Of a DNA stretch of 64,000 nt, positions 53,419 to 62,870 are shown piece by piece. The stretch covers positions 310,001 to 374,000 of the forward strand of contig NZ_AP027204.1 of NCBI RefSeq assembly GCF_027944005.1. Direction: 5' to 3'. Within the stretch, counting starts at the first letter, position 1; the number at the start of each line of letters is the position of its first letter. Under the pieces are notes generated by a model. The model had not been told where the DNA came from. It did no database searches and saw only the letters and a program-made list of their open reading frames with translations. Source of the stretch: Polynucleobacter sp. SHI8 (GTDB taxonomy: Bacteria > Pseudomonadota > Gammaproteobacteria > Burkholderiales > Burkholderiaceae). The position numbers and the translations under genes are program-made.

Positions 53419-54585
53419 ATGAGTTCTAGACGAAGTTTTTTAAAAAACACAGTATTTTCTGGCCTGACATTTTGTTCATGCAGTATGTTGGATTCTGCCA
53501 TTGCCCAAACGGCAAGAGATCTCGGTGGGAAAGATCCTGGCAATGACCCACTTCTCAATTTCACGCACCCTTTACAAGGCACAAAACGTGCCCCAACAAT
53601 TATTGACGGCAAAGTAGTGAAGACAATTGATGTGCACGCCCATTGTTTTTTCCAAGAGGCTGTAGAGCTTGGTGGTACTGGAACTAACGTTAATGGTGCG
53701 GTTAGAGGCGGACCACAACACTACATCGCACTGCAAAATGATGCAGCTGTAAAAACTCGCTTAGCCTCGATGGATGCGATGGGTATTGATATGCAAGTAT
53801 TATCCGTTAATACCTTCTGGTACAGAAAAGATCGCGAACTCGCGACTGAGATTTGCCGCATTAATAACGATAACTTAGCTAAATTATGCGCCGCACATCC
53901 TACAAGATTTTCTGCATTTGGATGTTTAGCGATGCAGTTTCCTGACCTAGCCGTAAAACAGTTAGAAGCTATTATGAAAACTCCTGGCATGGTGGGAGCT
54001 GCGATTCAGGCGAACGTTGCTGGTGAAGAGTTTTCCGATCCGAAATTTGATCCAATCTGGGCAAAAGCACAAGAGTTAGGAGCTGCTTTATTCATGCATC
54101 CACAAAGCACACCTGAACTCGCGAAACGATTCAAGGGCAATGGTTGGATGTCGAATGTAATAGGTAATCCTTTAGATACGACAATTGCATTACAACATTT
54201 AATTTACGAAGGTACCTTAGATAAGTTCCCTAATTTGAAATTTATCGCGGCGCATGGCGGTGGTTTCTTAGGTTCTTATGCTCCAAGAATGGACCACAGT
54301 TGTTTTGTATCGCCAAGCAATTGTGATCCAAAGATTGTGCTCAAGAAAAAACCAACAGAATATTTAAATCAACTGTATTTTGATACTTTGGTATTCACTC
54401 CTGAGGCATTGCGTCATTTAGCTAATCAAGTGGGAACTAGTCAACTCATGATTGGTACAGACCAACCGATTCCATGGAATCTAGATCCAATTGGTCATGT
54501 GATGTCTACGCCAATGTCAAATAAAGAGCGCGTTGCTTTATTAAGCGCCAATGCAAAGCGTGTTTTGGGAATAAAAACAATTTAA
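53419..54585 (+). CDS. Tat-exported amidohydrolase (amidohydrolase_2 / ACMSD-like)
   Basis: 388 residues. N terminus MSSRRSFLKNTVFSG is a twin-arginine signal with cleavage near SAIAQT (about 31). The barrel starts with the metal pair His73-x-His75 (IDVHAHCFF), then FMHPQS, FIAAHGGGFLGSY and IGTDQPIPWN, the amidohydrolase_2 pattern (ACMSD, gamma-resorcylate decarboxylase, 4-oxalomesaconate hydratase relatives). Most relatives are cytosolic, so the exported form is unusual. ATG 53419 has GGAG upstream. Confidence 0.87.
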   Translation: MSSRRSFLKNTVFSGLTFCSCSMLDSAIAQTARDLGGKDPGNDPLLNFTHPLQGTKRAPTIIDGKVVKTIDVHAHCFFQEAVELGGTGTNVNGAVRGGPQHYIALQNDAAVKTRLASMDAMGIDMQVLSVNTFWYRKDRELATEICRINNDNLAKLCAAHPTRFSAFGCLAMQFPDLAVKQLEAIMKTPGMVGAAIQANVAGEEFSDPKFDPIWAKAQELGAALFMHPQSTPELAKRFKGNGWMSNVIGNPLDTTIALQHLIYEGTLDKFPNLKFIAAHGGGFLGSYAPRMDHSCFVSPSNCDPKIVLKKKPTEYLNQLYFDTLVFTPEALRHLANQVGTSQLMIGTDQPIPWNLDPIGHVMSTPMSNKERVALLSANAKRVLGIKTI

Positions 54586-54650
54586 GTCATTAACTTGTAA
54601 TCAGAACCATTTAATTTATCTTTATATAACAATATTAGGAGACAGGAAGT

Positions 54651-56396
54651 ATGGGTAGTTTTACATCAGAGGTGCGTGTTGGAATGCAAATTGATTGGGA
54701 CGTTCCCATCAAAATGGATGATGGCTTAGAAGTAAGAGCTGATATTTTTCGTCCAATCAAAGAAGGAAAATATCCTGTAATCATTACATACGGCCCATAC
54801 GCAAAGTATTTACATTTTGAACAAATTTATAAGACATGCTGGGACAGAATGATTGAGACGTATCCAGAAGTTGGGGCGAACTCAACCAATCAATTTCAGT
54901 CATGGGAAGTGGTTGATCCAGAAAAATGGGTACCTGAAGATTATGTTGTCATTCGAGTTGATTCACGTGGCTGTGGCAGATCACCCGGGTATGTAGAACT
55001 TTGGAGTGCCCGTGAAGCACAAGACTTCGCTATTTGTATCGATTGGGCTGGAACACAGTCTTGGTCGAATGGCAAAGTAGGTATTAACGGAATTTCTTAC
55101 TATGGTATGAATCAATGGCAAGTGGCTGCCTTGCAACCAAAACATTTAGCTGCCATGTGTATTTGGGAAGGTGCGAATGATTTTTATCGCGACTTAAGCC
55201 ATCATGGTGGAATTTTATGTAACTTTATTGAGAACTGGTATGACATGCAGGTCAAAACCGTTCAATATGGTTTAGGTAAAAATGGTCATCGCAGTAAAAT
55301 TACCGGCGATTGGGTCTCTGGACCAGACACCCTCACAACAGAAGAGTTAGGCGCAAACCGTTTTGACTTTGGCGGCTTGACCTTCAAGCATGAGTTTGAT
55401 GATGAGTTTTGGACTTCGCGTACCCCAGACTATAACAAGATTAAAGTACCGCTCTTATCTGCAGGTAATTGGGGTGGGCAGGGATTGCACACACGTGGAA
55501 ACGTAGAAGGTTTTGTTCGCTCCGCATCTGATCAAAAGTGGTTAGAAATGCATGGCATTGAACATTGGACGCATTTTTATACTGATTACGGTAGATTGAT
55601 GCAACTCAAGTTTTTTGATTATTTTCTCAAGGGCGAAAAAAATGGCTGGGATCAACAGCCTAAGGTCTTGTTAAACGTTCGTCACCCTGGCGAAAAATTT
55701 ACACAGCGGGCGGAAACTACATGGCCATTAGCTTCAACACAATGGACCAAAATGTATTTAGATACCACTAGTTCATCGCTTGGCACTTCAACGATTGATA
55801 AAGAAAGTAAAGTGACTTATCGTGGTTTATCTGAAGGGGTGACGTTCTTAACATCGCCACTTGCGCAAGAAACGGAAATCACAGGACAATTGGCGGCTAA
55901 ATTATTCGTCTCCTCAAGCACTAATGATGCAGACATGTTCTTGATCATGCGTATTTTTGATCCAAATATGAAAGAAATCACCTTCCAAGGTGCTTTAGAT
56001 CCAAATACACCGATTGCGCAAGGTTGGCTCCGCGCATCGCATCGTGAGTTAGATCCAAAGCTTTCTTTGCCATATCGCCCGTATCACCCACATACGAAAA
56101 AAGAGCCATTAAAGCCCGGCGAGGTCTATGAGTTGGATATTGAGATTTTGCCAACGAGCATTGTTGTACCTGCGGGATACAGAATTGGGCTTACAGTGCG
56201 TGGAAAAGATTATGTTTACCCTGGAGCAACAGGCGCTAGACTATCCAATATGAAATATCCATTTACAGGCGTTGGACCATTTACCCATAATCACCCTGGA
56301 GATCGTCCCCCAGAGATTTTTGATGGTGAAGTCAGTTTGCATACAGGCCCTAATCATCAAGCCTATATCCTATTGCCGATTATTCCGAAAAAGTAA
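54651..56396 (+). CDS. CocE/NonD family hydrolase 2
   Basis: 581 residues, same architecture as hydrolase 1: IDWDVPIKMDDGLEVRADIFRP, VIRVDSRGCGRSPGYVELW, nucleophile Ser149 in NGISYYGMNQW, FYRDLSHHGGILCNFIENWY, and a C-terminal jelly-roll (LSLPYRPYHPHTKKE, ending NHQAYILLPIIPKK). The shared blocks show the two genes are paralogues. AGGAGA precedes ATG. It ends the catabolic region with a strong terminator. Confidence 0.88.
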   Translation: MGSFTSEVRVGMQIDWDVPIKMDDGLEVRADIFRPIKEGKYPVIITYGPYAKYLHFEQIYKTCWDRMIETYPEVGANSTNQFQSWEVVDPEKWVPEDYVVIRVDSRGCGRSPGYVELWSAREAQDFAICIDWAGTQSWSNGKVGINGISYYGMNQWQVAALQPKHLAAMCIWEGANDFYRDLSHHGGILCNFIENWYDMQVKTVQYGLGKNGHRSKITGDWVSGPDTLTTEELGANRFDFGGLTFKHEFDDEFWTSRTPDYNKIKVPLLSAGNWGGQGLHTRGNVEGFVRSASDQKWLEMHGIEHWTHFYTDYGRLMQLKFFDYFLKGEKNGWDQQPKVLLNVRHPGEKFTQRAETTWPLASTQWTKMYLDTTSSSLGTSTIDKESKVTYRGLSEGVTFLTSPLAQETEITGQLAAKLFVSSSTNDADMFLIMRIFDPNMKEITFQGALDPNTPIAQGWLRASHRELDPKLSLPYRPYHPHTKKEPLKPGEVYELDIEILPTSIVVPAGYRIGLTVRGKDYVYPGATGARLSNMKYPFTGVGPFTHNHPGDRPPEIFDGEVSLHTGPNHQAYILLPIIPKK

Positions 56397-56413
56397 AAGT
56401 CTTTGTTTAAATG

Positions 56414-56447
56414 AAATCAAGCTTGCGATGCAAGCTTGATTTTTTTT
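56414..56447 (+). terminator. Strong intrinsic terminator at the end of the catabolic region
   Basis: A 13-bp perfect stem (56414-56426 with 56430-56442) with a 3-nt loop, followed by eight T. It lies 18 bp after the CocE 2 stop and separates this region from the mla-like/RND operon. Confidence 0.85.
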
Positions 56448-56497
56448 CATACGCTTGACATACAATTGGAAAATATTCAACTCAATAAGATCAGGCA

Positions 56498-57661
56498 TTG
56501 AAAAATAATACGAGTTCTGAAGTATCCCCTCAAATACAGTGGGAGGTGCTATCCCCACAAAAAGCGAAACTCACCTTAACCGGCAGTCTTGATACTCATT
56601 CCATTGCAAAAATATGGAAAGACGTCACTGAGCGGCAAGCGCTTTGGATGAAAAATAATTCATCTAGTTCTAAAAATTTAACCATTGATGCCTCAAATAT
56701 TAGCTATTTAGATGGATCTGGAGTAGCCTTTTTAATTGACATACAGCATCAACTAGAAATGAATCAAGGGCAGTTTGAGCTGATCGGACTTGACTCTAAG
56801 TATCAAGCCTTGTTGAGTCGTTTTCATCCAATAGAGACTCTGTATCCCAAGCCTGTCAAAAATGAAAAAGAAGGTTGGATTACATCTTTAGGTAAATCTA
56901 GTTATGGAATGTATAACGATGTTCGGGAGTTAATTATTTTCATTGGGAAAATAACTGCGGGTTTTTTATGGATACTGCGTAAACCTCACGAATTGCGTTG
57001 GAATGATTTAGTTACAGTGGCCTCACAAGCGGGAATATTTGCATTACCTATTGTTACTTTGGTAGCATTTTTAATTGGTGTGATTTTAGCCTTTCAGACG
57101 GCAATTGGACTGATGCCCTTTGGTGCTACGACCTATGTTGCCCCTTTGGTCTCCAAAGGAATTTTTCGTGAACTCGGACCACTGATAACCGCCATTTTAT
57201 TTGCTGGTAGATCATCTGCAGCGTTTGCTGCTGAGATCGGTACCATGACAGTTAATAATGAAGTCGATGCTCTAACGACAGCTGGTATTAATCCGATACG
57301 ATTTTTAGTTATGCCAAGAGTCTTAGCGGGAATTTTGGTTGTACCTATTTTGACCATTTTTGCTAATTTAATCAGCGTATGTGCCGTTACTTTTACGATG
57401 ACTCTCTACAAAATTCCATTCATTACCTCCTATAACGGTTTGTTGAATATGGTGAATTTAAGTGACATCTATTCTGGACTCATCAAATCAGTGATTTTTG
57501 GTATTGTTGTATCGAGTGTGGGTTGTTTAAGGGGCATGCAAACAGGCACTGGTGCCGCGGCTGTTGGTATTTCAACGACAAGAGCCGTTGTGAGCAGTAT
57601 TGTGTTGATTGTTTTTGTGGATGGAATTTTCGCCTTTATTTCTTATAAGACAGGCTTTTAA
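56498..57661 (+). CDS. MlaE-type ABC permease fused to an N-terminal STAS domain
   Basis: 387 residues. Residues about 10-115 form a STAS domain (LTIDASNISYLDGSGVAFLID with the conserved D-G-S-G), the fold of MlaB. Residues about 130-387 are a five- to six-helix MlaE permease (FGATTYVAPLVSKGIFRELGPLITAIL, EIGTMTVNNEVDAL). This fusion replaces separate MlaB and MlaE proteins. It forms the inner-membrane part of a phospholipid or related lipid ABC transporter. TTG start; the ribosome binding site is weak. Confidence 0.87.
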   Translation: MKNNTSSEVSPQIQWEVLSPQKAKLTLTGSLDTHSIAKIWKDVTERQALWMKNNSSSSKNLTIDASNISYLDGSGVAFLIDIQHQLEMNQGQFELIGLDSKYQALLSRFHPIETLYPKPVKNEKEGWITSLGKSSYGMYNDVRELIIFIGKITAGFLWILRKPHELRWNDLVTVASQAGIFALPIVTLVAFLIGVILAFQTAIGLMPFGATTYVAPLVSKGIFRELGPLITAILFAGRSSAAFAAEIGTMTVNNEVDALTTAGINPIRFLVMPRVLAGILVVPILTIFANLISVCAVTFTMTLYKIPFITSYNGLLNMVNLSDIYSGLIKSVIFGIVVSSVGCLRGMQTGTGAAAVGISTTRAVVSSIVLIVFVDGIFAFISYKTGF

Positions 57662-58456
57662 ATGAACACGATAGAAATAAACCCCACAGCAAAAACCACT
57701 ACAACAACTAACCCTATTGAAGTTATCGATTTGACCGTTGGGTATGGCGAGAAGATTCTCTCTAAGCATTTGAACTTTGTCGTGCACCCAGGCGAAATCT
57801 TTGTGATTCTTGGAGGTTCTGGTTGCGGAAAATCAAGCCTATTAAAGAATTTATTTGGTCTGTATCAGCCAATGAGTGGCCAAATTTTGATCCAAGGTAA
57901 AGATTTAACGAAAGCGCAAGGCCAAGAACGACAAAATTTAATGTTAGATTTTGGCGTCATGTACCAACAAGGTGCATTATTTGGTTCGATGACATTGCTA
58001 GAAAATGTCAAATTAATACTTCAAGAGTACACGGCACTTAAAGAAGATCAAATGGATCTCATCGCAAGGTGTACATTAGATCTAGTGGGGCTTTTACCCT
58101 ATGAATCCTTGATGCCTAGCGAAATCAGTGGTGGTATGCAAAAACGTGCAGCAATCGCCAGAGCAATGGCTTTAAACCCGAAAATTTTATTTTTGGACGA
58201 GCCTTCGGCCGGCCTTGATCCTGTTACTTCAGCAGGCCTTGATCAACTGATTATTGATTTGGCGCGCAACCTACAAATCACATTTGTGATTGTGACGCAT
58301 GAACTTGCTAGTATTGAGGCAATTGCAGATCGCGTAATTATGTTAGATAAAGAAGCTCAGGGCATTATTGCGCAAGGTGACCCTAAAATTTTAAAGACCC
58401 AAAAGGAAAATAAAAAAGCGTATGAATTTTTTAACCGAATTAGTGCGAGTACATAA
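57662..58456 (+). CDS. MlaF-type ABC transporter ATP-binding protein
   Basis: 264 residues: Walker A LGGSGCGKSSLLKN, Q-loop MYQQGALFGSMTLLENV (MlaF-like), signature EISGGMQKRAAIARAMALNP, Walker B ILFLDEPSAGLDPVTS, switch His VTHELAS. Starts directly after the permease stop and overlaps the next gene by one base. Confidence 0.93.
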   Translation: MNTIEINPTAKTTTTTNPIEVIDLTVGYGEKILSKHLNFVVHPGEIFVILGGSGCGKSSLLKNLFGLYQPMSGQILIQGKDLTKAQGQERQNLMLDFGVMYQQGALFGSMTLLENVKLILQEYTALKEDQMDLIARCTLDLVGLLPYESLMPSEISGGMQKRAAIARAMALNPKILFLDEPSAGLDPVTSAGLDQLIIDLARNLQITFVIVTHELASIEAIADRVIMLDKEAQGIIAQGDPKILKTQKENKKAYEFFNRISAST

Positions 58457-59379
58457 TGAGTCAAAAAAATGAAAATTATTTCCGTCTGGGCTTATTTGTC
58501 CTCATTGGAATTGGTTTATTAATTGCCCTTACTTTAATTTTTGGGGCAGGGAACTTTAATAAAAAAACGACGATTGTTGAGACCTATGTTTCAGGATCTG
58601 TGACGGGCCTAGAGGTAGGGGCACCTGCAAGATATAGGGGAGTAAAAATTGGTAGTGTGAATTCAATTGCACTTTCCGGGCCAATTTACGAACGTAAAGT
58701 ACCCATCGCTGACCAAAAACAATACGTGGTGATTCGTATTGAAATTTTGCAACGCGATGATCAGACTCAAGATGATATTGCTTCTGAAATAACTAACTTA
58801 GTGGAGAAAAATCTTCGCGCGAGAGTCAGAGCAGCTGGAATCACAGGCGTAAACTATATTGAATTTGACTCTTTAGCCGATGCTGAAAACTATCCAGAGT
58901 TGGCCTATGACTGGCAGCCGAAATACCCAGTTGTGCCTTCATTACCAAGTCAAGCAGATATGGTCATAGCCGGAGTACAAAAAGCATTGAAGATGGTGGA
59001 TGACGTTCATTTGGCTGATACTCAAGAAAAAATGAATCAATTAATTACCAATTTAAATCAGCTCGTTGCGGGAGATGGCAAAAAACAACCTGGCCTCGTG
59101 CAATCAGCGAACGATTTAAATCAATTGATTAATCAGTTAAATAAGATAGTTTCTAATAAAGATATTGAAGCCTTTACAGCGCAGGCATCCAGTAGTGCGT
59201 TTGCGCTCCGTCAAAAATTAAATAGTATTGAAGGTGACTCGCAACTTTCGATGGAGCAGATTAAGCAAACTACAGAACAACTGAATGATTTATCGAGAAA
59301 CTTAAGCCGTAATCCATCCTCGATTGTATTGGGGACACCCCCACCTAAAATTAATTTACCCGAGGTTGTTGCAAAATGA
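58456..59379 (+). CDS. MlaD/MCE domain protein
   Basis: 307 residues: one N-terminal transmembrane helix (about 9-28, LGLFVLIGIGLLIALTLIFG), then a single MCE domain (about 40-130; SGSVTGLEVGAPARYRGVKIG, VRAAGITGVNYIEF), then a helical tail (about 175-285). It binds lipid and forms a hexameric channel in relatives. Overlaps the next gene by 4 bp. Confidence 0.92.
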   Translation: MSQKNENYFRLGLFVLIGIGLLIALTLIFGAGNFNKKTTIVETYVSGSVTGLEVGAPARYRGVKIGSVNSIALSGPIYERKVPIADQKQYVVIRIEILQRDDQTQDDIASEITNLVEKNLRARVRAAGITGVNYIEFDSLADAENYPELAYDWQPKYPVVPSLPSQADMVIAGVQKALKMVDDVHLADTQEKMNQLITNLNQLVAGDGKKQPGLVQSANDLNQLINQLNKIVSNKDIEAFTAQASSSAFALRQKLNSIEGDSQLSMEQIKQTTEQLNDLSRNLSRNPSSIVLGTPPPKINLPEVVAK

Positions 59380-59999
59380 AAACTAAACTTTTGATTCTGG
59401 CCATGCTTTTCTTAGGCCTAGAAGCCTGCTCGATTAAGCAACCCCCACTAGAAATTTCTCATTGGAGATTAATGCCACAGAGAGCTAGCGCTACTAAAAA
59501 TACTCAAATTAAATATTGGGTTACGCAAGGCACCATCAGTGTTACCTCTCCATTTGATACAAAATCACTCGTTTATCGTTTAGACGAGCAAAAGTACGAA
59601 AAAGACTTTTATAACGACTATGTCACCCTCCCCAGCGATATGATGGCAACTGCAACCCGGCAATGGTTGAATGACGCCGGAATATTTCAATTTGCGGTTG
59701 GTAATAGCAATGCATTGCTGCCGGTTTATCTCCTTCAAGGAACCGTTGATGAGTTATACACCGATTTTAGGGCTGGCCAAACACCAGCCGCAGTCATTAA
59801 GCTTGAATACTACCTAAGTAATGCCGATGGCTTGAAAAAGAACAATGTGATATTTAGAAAAAAATACCAACAACGTGAGCCGATTTCAGATAATTCAGCA
59901 AAAAGTATTGCTCGGGCTCAACAAAATGCTTTAGCGCGGATTTTGGCTGAACTAGAGGAAGATTTGTCCAAAGAGGCTATCAACTTCCCAAAACATTAA
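59376..59999 (+). CDS. ABC-type transport auxiliary lipoprotein (PqiC-like)
   Basis: 207 residues with a lipobox LGLEAC (lipidated Cys at about 18), and the ABC_trans_aux pattern (KYWVTQGTISVTSPFDTKSLVYR, a QWLNDAGIFQFAV segment). These lipoproteins act with MCE proteins at the outer membrane. 49 bp before the NodT gene. Confidence 0.82.
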   Translation: MKTKLLILAMLFLGLEACSIKQPPLEISHWRLMPQRASATKNTQIKYWVTQGTISVTSPFDTKSLVYRLDEQKYEKDFYNDYVTLPSDMMATATRQWLNDAGIFQFAVGNSNALLPVYLLQGTVDELYTDFRAGQTPAAVIKLEYYLSNADGLKKNNVIFRKKYQQREPISDNSAKSIARAQQNALARILAELEEDLSKEAINFPKH

Positions 60000-60048
60000 T
60001 ACTTTCAATGGTATGGGTATTTAGCAGTTTTCATGTGAGGGTGATAAG

Positions 60049-61635
60049 ATGTCTTTATACCCAACTTGTAACTTTCTGAGTAAATACCCTATGATGCGTT
60101 TTACAATTGGCATACAACAGCACTTATTACCCATTTTTGCTGTATGTCTTCTTCTTACAGGTTGTGCTGCAGGTCCAGATTTTGAAGCCCCAGCTCTATC
60201 TAATCAGGCGAAGCTGACATCGAACCCGCTACCCACTCAATTAACTTCCGTTCCTAACATGGTTGGAGGCGGCTCACAAGCACATGTGGACCAACTCAAG
60301 GTTCCAGCGGATTGGTGGACATTGTTTCAGTCAAATGATTTAAACCGCATTGTTGACTCGGCGCTTCACAAAAATCCTAATTTACAAGCAGCTGATGCTG
60401 CTTTGAGATCTGCTCAATCTACTGCTAGAGCTCAGACGGGTGTTTATTTTCCATCTGTTGGGATTAATGCTTCAGGAGTTAGGCAGCAAGTTCCACCAGC
60501 GTTTTTTGGACAATCAACAGGTGAGCCAAATATTTATAATTTATATAACGCTAATATCAGTGTTGCTTATAAAGTAGACTTATTCGGGGGATCACGTCGA
60601 CTCGTTGAAAGTGCCAAGGCTCAGGCTGAATACCAGCAATTTCAATTAGAAGCGACCTACCTATCATTAACTACGAATGTGGTGAATGCAGCCATTCGAG
60701 AGGCTGCGCAAAGGGAGCAACTCGAAGCCACTCAAACTATTTTGCAATCTCAGCAAAACTTAGCCAAGTTAATTGATCAGCAGTTTGCCATTGGTACAGT
60801 ATCAAGAATTGATACGAGTTCACAAAACACGCTAGTAGCTAACTCTCAGTCACAACTGTATAGTTTTGACAAAAACTTATCAGTAACACGCAATATGTTG
60901 ATAGCCTATACAGGCAGTTATCCAGGTTCAGCAAATTTACCCCAATTTCGATTGGCGAATTTACAGTTGCCAAGTGAAATTCCAAAAGTGATTCCCACAG
61001 ATTTAGTAAGACAACGTCCAGATATTCGTGCTGCAGAGGCAGCTCTGCGCGCATCTAACGCACAAGTTGGAGTGGCCACAGCTAACTTATTGCCACAGTT
61101 AAACATCACTGCTGCTTATGGCTCTGAAGCGCTAACAACCAGCGCTTTGTTTGGACCAGGAACTGCCATGTGGAATCTTGGCGCCGGGATATTTCAGCCA
61201 TTATTCCAGGGTGGCACATTAAGAGCCCAACGTGATGCTGCAAAAGCGGCTTATGAGCAAGCTGCTGCAAATTACGAAGGTACTGTTGTGAATGCTTTCC
61301 AAGAAGTAGCCAATGCACTCAAATCATTAGAAGCTTCTGCGAATACTTTAGCCTCTGCTGCAAGTGCTGAAAAAAATGCAGGGATTAATTTAAATTTAGT
61401 CACACAGCAATATAAATTAGGTACTACCAATTACCTTGCCGTATTAAATTCGCAAACCCAGTATCAGCAGGCAAAGATTAATTTAATTCAAGCACAAGCA
61501 GACCGATACACAAGCACCGCAGCTTTATATGCCGCTATTGGAGGTGGTTGGTGGAATCGCTCTGGCCCTGCATACCTTGGGCGTGAACAAGCTTCATCTT
61601 CAACCACATCTCCAGCACAACAAGAAGTGAAATAA
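60049..61635 (+). CDS. RND efflux outer membrane lipoprotein, NodT/OprM family
   Basis: 528 residues: lipobox LLTGCAAGPDFEAP (Cys about 39), then two OEP repeats: WWTLFQSNDLNRIVDSALHKNPNLQAADAAL, VAYKVDLFGGSRRLVESAKAQ and later IRAAEAALRASNAQVGVATANLLPQ. The trimeric channel spans outer membrane and periplasm. GAGGGTGATAAG precedes ATG; ATGs at 60091 and 60094 are alternatives. Followed after 2 bp by the fusion protein. Confidence 0.92.
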   Translation: MSLYPTCNFLSKYPMMRFTIGIQQHLLPIFAVCLLLTGCAAGPDFEAPALSNQAKLTSNPLPTQLTSVPNMVGGGSQAHVDQLKVPADWWTLFQSNDLNRIVDSALHKNPNLQAADAALRSAQSTARAQTGVYFPSVGINASGVRQQVPPAFFGQSTGEPNIYNLYNANISVAYKVDLFGGSRRLVESAKAQAEYQQFQLEATYLSLTTNVVNAAIREAAQREQLEATQTILQSQQNLAKLIDQQFAIGTVSRIDTSSQNTLVANSQSQLYSFDKNLSVTRNMLIAYTGSYPGSANLPQFRLANLQLPSEIPKVIPTDLVRQRPDIRAAEAALRASNAQVGVATANLLPQLNITAAYGSEALTTSALFGPGTAMWNLGAGIFQPLFQGGTLRAQRDAAKAAYEQAAANYEGTVVNAFQEVANALKSLEASANTLASAASAEKNAGINLNLVTQQYKLGTTNYLAVLNSQTQYQQAKINLIQAQADRYTSTAALYAAIGGGWWNRSGPAYLGREQASSSTTSPAQQEVK

Positions 61636-61637
61636 CT

Positions 61638-62825
61638 ATGAATATCTTCAAAAAGTCTACATCTTCTGTTTCTTCGAATAGCAATCAGTCACCTCTTCGT
61701 AAAAGAATGATTTGGATGTTGATTGGTGTTTTTGTCTTAATGGGACTCATTATTGGTTTTAATTTATTTAAGACCGTCATGATTAAAAAATATTTGGCTG
61801 GGGCGGGATCTCCTCCTGCAACGGTGACCACGATGGTTGTTGCTGATGACGAATGGCAACCGCAGCTTACAGCATCAGGGAGCTTAAGGGCTTATCGTGG
61901 TGTAGAGTTAAGTACAGAAGTGAATGGGCTCGTAAAAAACGTCTACGCCAAGTCTGGCATGGATGTCAAAGAAGGTTATCTCTTAATGGCGATGGTGCAA
62001 GATTCAGACCGTGCTCAGTTACAAGCATTACAAGCACAAGCTGATCTTGCTAAAGTAGTCAATGAACGCGATCGTCAACAATTGGCCATTGAAGCAATCA
62101 GTAAAAATGCATTTGATTCGAGTAGTGCTGACTATAAGGCGAAGATAGCGCAGGTCGACCAACAAGCTGCACTAGTTGCCAAAAAGAACTTGAAGGCACC
62201 ATTTTCTGGAAGAGTTGGTGTTGTGTCTATTAACCCTGGTCAGTTTATTAATAGTGGAGACAAAATAATGACTCTGCAAACGATTGATCCAGTCTTTGTA
62301 GACTTTACCCTTCCACAAAGTCTCGTTGCACAGATAAAGAAAGATCAAATCGTCAATGTTAATTCAGATGCATTTGGGGATCAAACCTTTAAAGGAAAAA
62401 TTACAGCCATCAGTCCAAAGGTTGATTCGAATACGAGAAATATTCAAGTAGAAGCTTTGGTGAGTAATCCTGACAAAAAGTTGTTGCCTGGAATGTTTGC
62501 CAACTTAAAAATCGATAGTGGAGAAAAATTACGTTATATCACTGTCCCTCAAACAGCGGTGACTTATAACCCCTATGGATCTGTGATCTACATTGCTAAA
62601 GAGGGCGCAGGCAAAGATAAAGACGGAAAAGCGAGCTTAGAGGCTCAGCAAGTATTTGTGACTACTGGACCTACTCGTGGTGATCAAGTGGCAATCTTAA
62701 AAGGTATCCAAGTAGGAGATACGATTGTTACTAGTGGACAACTGAAGCTGAAGAATGGCACACCATTGATTGTGAATAATGCAGTAATTCCCGCAAACAA
62801 TGCTAATCCTAAGCCACAAGAATAA
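61638..62825 (+). CDS. RND efflux periplasmic adaptor (membrane fusion protein)
   Basis: 395 residues: one N-terminal transmembrane helix (about 24-45), lipoyl half-motifs (VELSTEVNGLVKNVYAKSGMDVKEGYLL and NLKAPFSGRVGVVSINPGQFINSGD) around a short hairpin (about 118-175), beta-barrel and C-terminal membrane-proximal domain. It joins the RND pump to the NodT channel. The hairpin is short, as in HlyD_D23-type adaptors. Confidence 0.93.
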   Translation: MNIFKKSTSSVSSNSNQSPLRKRMIWMLIGVFVLMGLIIGFNLFKTVMIKKYLAGAGSPPATVTTMVVADDEWQPQLTASGSLRAYRGVELSTEVNGLVKNVYAKSGMDVKEGYLLMAMVQDSDRAQLQALQAQADLAKVVNERDRQQLAIEAISKNAFDSSSADYKAKIAQVDQQAALVAKKNLKAPFSGRVGVVSINPGQFINSGDKIMTLQTIDPVFVDFTLPQSLVAQIKKDQIVNVNSDAFGDQTFKGKITAISPKVDSNTRNIQVEALVSNPDKKLLPGMFANLKIDSGEKLRYITVPQTAVTYNPYGSVIYIAKEGAGKDKDGKASLEAQQVFVTTGPTRGDQVAILKGIQVGDTIVTSGQLKLKNGTPLIVNNAVIPANNANPKPQE

Positions 62826-62870
62826 GAACATCATGATCAGAATATTGAGTCAACATTACGAGGTGCTAGT

